Shown: positions 31,288 through 31,340 of the stretch, piece by piece
Layout of the letters: every line of letters begins with the position of its first letter
How positions within the stretch are numbered: position 1 is the stretch's first letter
NCBI RefSeq assembly: GCF_910588395.1
Contig: NZ_CAJUPA010000031.1
Span: 1-31,340 of the forward strand
DNA length: 31,340 nucleotides
From: an uncultured Faecalibaculum sp.
GTDB taxonomy: Bacteria > Bacillota_I > Bacilli_A > Erysipelotrichales > Erysipelotrichaceae
Direction: 5' to 3'
The notes under the pieces: generated by a model
Told to the model about the DNA's origin: nothing
The model's input: only the letters and a program-made list of their open reading frames with translations
The model's database searches: none
Program-made: the position numbers and the translations under genes

Positions 31288-31340
31288 ATCGAGTAGAGAC
31301 TAGGTCCCTCTCACACCACCCAGCGTGCCGTTCGGCACTG
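31288..31340 (-). mobile_element. Likely 3' end of a group II intron, cut by the window
   Basis: Read on the minus strand from the window edge, GTGCC-GAAC-GGCAC is followed by GGTGGTGTGAGAGG, a small stem (AGAGGGAC with GTCTCT) and CTACTCGAT. This order resembles the domain V/VI end of bacterial group II introns, with a bulged A seven bases from the 3' end as a branch point. The maturase gene would lie beyond the window. The call is from memory of intron ends and rests on 53 bases. Confidence 0.5.

Overview
The window looks like a chromosomal segment of a Bacillota (Firmicutes) bacterium. Strong AGGAGG-type ribosome binding sites precede most genes, a T-box leader controls a methionine transporter, intrinsic terminators end in T runs, and the order rodZ-pgsA-cinA-recA is typical of the phylum. 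The housekeeping genes are fairly GC-rich (about 60% in one hand-counted line). A truncated Rpn/PD-(D/E)XK-type protein and two large secreted proteins with Glu/Pro-rich N-terminal stalks and MBG or InlB-like repeats point to an Erysipelotrichia-like, probably gut, organism. That lineage assignment is inference from protein style; there is no rRNA in the window.

Layout, left to right. 39-602: truncated Rpn-family protein, then about 350 bases without a gene. 956-3243: a polar amino-acid ABC importer (binding lipoprotein, permease, ATPase; minus strand). 3413-3973: GNAT acetyltransferase. 4069-6707: methionine importer metN-metI-metQ (minus), led by a promoter and a Met-specific T-box at 6725-7018. 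7122-7765: two small membrane proteins. 7852-8559: a shrunken HutI-like protein without metal ligands, divergent from an alpha/beta hydrolase (8598-9269). 9501-11557: nicotinamidase and nicotinate phosphoribosyltransferase (NAD salvage), divergent from a PPC-domain protein. 12136-19662: a 2508-residue secreted repeat protein. 19941-23100: rodZ-pgsA-cinA(C)-recA. 23277-23729: SseB-like protein. 23806-25167: MATE transporter. 25281-26708: radical SAM protein. 26867-29161: two tandem Cof-type HAD phosphatases and a YoaK/DUF1275 membrane protein in overlapping frames. 29301-31005: a second secreted protein, broken by a single-base frameshift near 30615. The right edge carries what looks like the 3' end of a group II intron on the minus strand.

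How the genes work together. Two importers bring in amino acids, and the second is switched on when uncharged tRNA-Met accumulates. PncA and PncB convert nicotinamide to nicotinate mononucleotide, and the stand-alone CinA C-terminal domain may feed the same pathway from NMN. The two secreted proteins share their overall design: signal peptide, acidic stalk, repeat body, and a [TV]PTA-hydrophobic-basic tail with no LPXTG. They are the most unusual content here. I saw no CRISPR array, tRNA, rRNA, phage module or recognisable defence system, so I do not claim a new multi-gene system. The best leads are the atypical surface-anchor signal, the frameshifted surface gene, the degenerate amidohydrolase and several unexplained leader structures.
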